The notes below the pieces were generated by a model. It saw only the letters and a list, made by a program, of their open reading frames with translations. It was not told where the DNA came from and made no database searches. From NCBI GenBank assembly GCA_905236595.1, contig CAJORE010000299.1, positions 1 through 7,494 of the forward strand: a stretch of 7,494 nucleotides of DNA, written 5' to 3'. Position numbers and translations under genes: made by a program. Source of the DNA: an uncultured Selenomonadaceae bacterium. GTDB lineage: Bacteria; Bacillota; Negativicutes; Selenomonadales; Selenomonadaceae. Below are positions 7,305 to 7,494 of the stretch, one piece after another (position 1 is the first letter of the stretch; every line of letters starts with the position of its first letter).

Positions 7305-7474
7305 CTTTTATAATTCCTCCAAAAATTTTTCTTCGCCCGTTTTTGCGGAACTTTGCGCCGCCAATTATCGTTGTGCGACGCCTTAGACGACCGTTTGCCC
7401 GAGGCCGCCCTTAAGGAAATACTGCATAATTCGTCCGCACCCTTGCCGGGTCTTTTTCCGGCATACTGCGTCAT
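7301..7474 (-). CDS. Candidate small basic ORF (57 aa) overlapping the nusA start
   Basis: Reading the minus strand gives an open frame of 57 codons from ATG at 7474 to TGA at 7301-7303. The TGA shares two bases with the nusA TTG start, forming a TTGA overlap like the ATGA overlaps elsewhere in this operon. The product would be strongly basic (many Lys and Arg, for example NWRRKVPQKRAKKNFWR near the end), with three Trp and one Cys. I do not recognise a family. In favour are the coupling geometry and the intact frame. Against it, the AGGAGG before the ATG is only one base away, which is poor spacing, and a short basic frame can arise by chance in G+C-rich DNA. It could instead be untranslated spacer between rimP and nusA. 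Confidence 0.3.
   Translation of the reverse strand: MTQYAGKRPGKGADELCSISLRAASGKRSSKASHNDNWRRKVPQKRAKKNFWRNYKS
7316..7320 (-). promoter_or_regulatory. Shine-Dalgarno of nusA
   Basis: GGAGG lies 11 bases before a TTG codon on the minus strand. This is the only strong SD near the beginning of the nusA frame, and it decides the unusual TTG start. The spacing is slightly long. It lies immediately downstream of an A5T5 run (7321-7330). Confidence 0.65.
7444..7463 (-). other. Small hairpin in the region upstream of nusA
   Basis: The minus strand reads TGCCGG, an 8-base A-rich loop (AAAAAGAC), then CCGGCA, giving a 6-bp perfect stem. No T-run follows, so it is not an intrinsic terminator. It lies just downstream of an AGGAGG at 7476-7481 and might influence translation of whatever begins there. 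A second possible start, ATG at 7464, would have 11-base SD spacing and give only 17 codons (to 7411). Confidence 0.35.
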
Positions 7475-7480
7475 TCCTCC

Positions 7481-7494
7481 TCAGCGTAGCACCA
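7481..7494 (-). other. Possible 3' end of an upstream gene (rimP expected), too short to identify
   Basis: In this operon type rimP usually precedes nusA. The last bases of the window read, on the minus strand, GTG CTA CGC TGA in one frame and end as GCT GAG GAG GAA TGA in another (that TGA lies at 7471-7473). Either could be the end of an upstream gene. The few codons available do not allow identification, so this is context-based inference only. Confidence 0.2.

Noticed and set aside
7481..7494. tRNA-like 3' end on the plus strand (window ends in ACCA)
   Set aside because: There is no T-loop consensus, acceptor stem or cloverleaf in the preceding bases.

Overview
The window is almost entirely one minus-strand operon of the conserved nusA-infB type. 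In transcription order (right to left) it carries nusA, ylxR (rnpM), an L7Ae-family gene (ylxQ), infB, rbfA, an nrnA-type DHH phosphoesterase and truB. The order is the one typical of Firmicutes in the broad sense. The G+C-rich codon use, the very long Asn/Gly/Lys-rich IF2 linker and the G+C-rich hairpin repeat at the left edge suggest an uncultured anaerobic Firmicute, possibly Negativicutes. That placement is inference, because no rRNA or other taxonomic marker is present.

Layout. Positions 1-125 hold no gene, only two G+C-rich hairpins at 7-52 that look like a dispersed intergenic repeat. The next genes are truB (126-1016), nrnA (1013-1981), rbfA (1994-2353), infB (2346-5381), ylxQ (5403-5720), ylxR (5717-6082) and nusA (6075-7304). 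Positions 7305-7494 would normally be at or near the 3' end of rimP. Here they hold a candidate 57-codon basic ORF whose stop overlaps the nusA start, a small hairpin and a clear Shine-Dalgarno (SD) sequence for nusA.

How the genes work together. NusA controls elongation, pausing and termination of RNA polymerase. YlxR is known in B. subtilis as an RNase P modulator, and YlxQ is an L7Ae-like RNA-binding protein. IF2 places initiator tRNA on the ribosome. RbfA matures the 30S subunit. NrnA degrades short RNA or pAp. TruB makes pseudouridine 55 in tRNA. The genes are tightly packed. Four junctions overlap (two 8-nt overlaps and two ATGA overlaps) and the two gaps are 12 and 21 nt, so translational coupling is likely. 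No promoter or convincing intrinsic terminator is visible inside the operon.

I see no defence island, CRISPR array, mobile gene or obviously new system. The points worth a second look are an over-represented 10-12 bp motif used in several reading phases, the candidate ORF before nusA, the repeated SD context at two gene overlaps, the IF2 linker, and the acidic tail of NusA.
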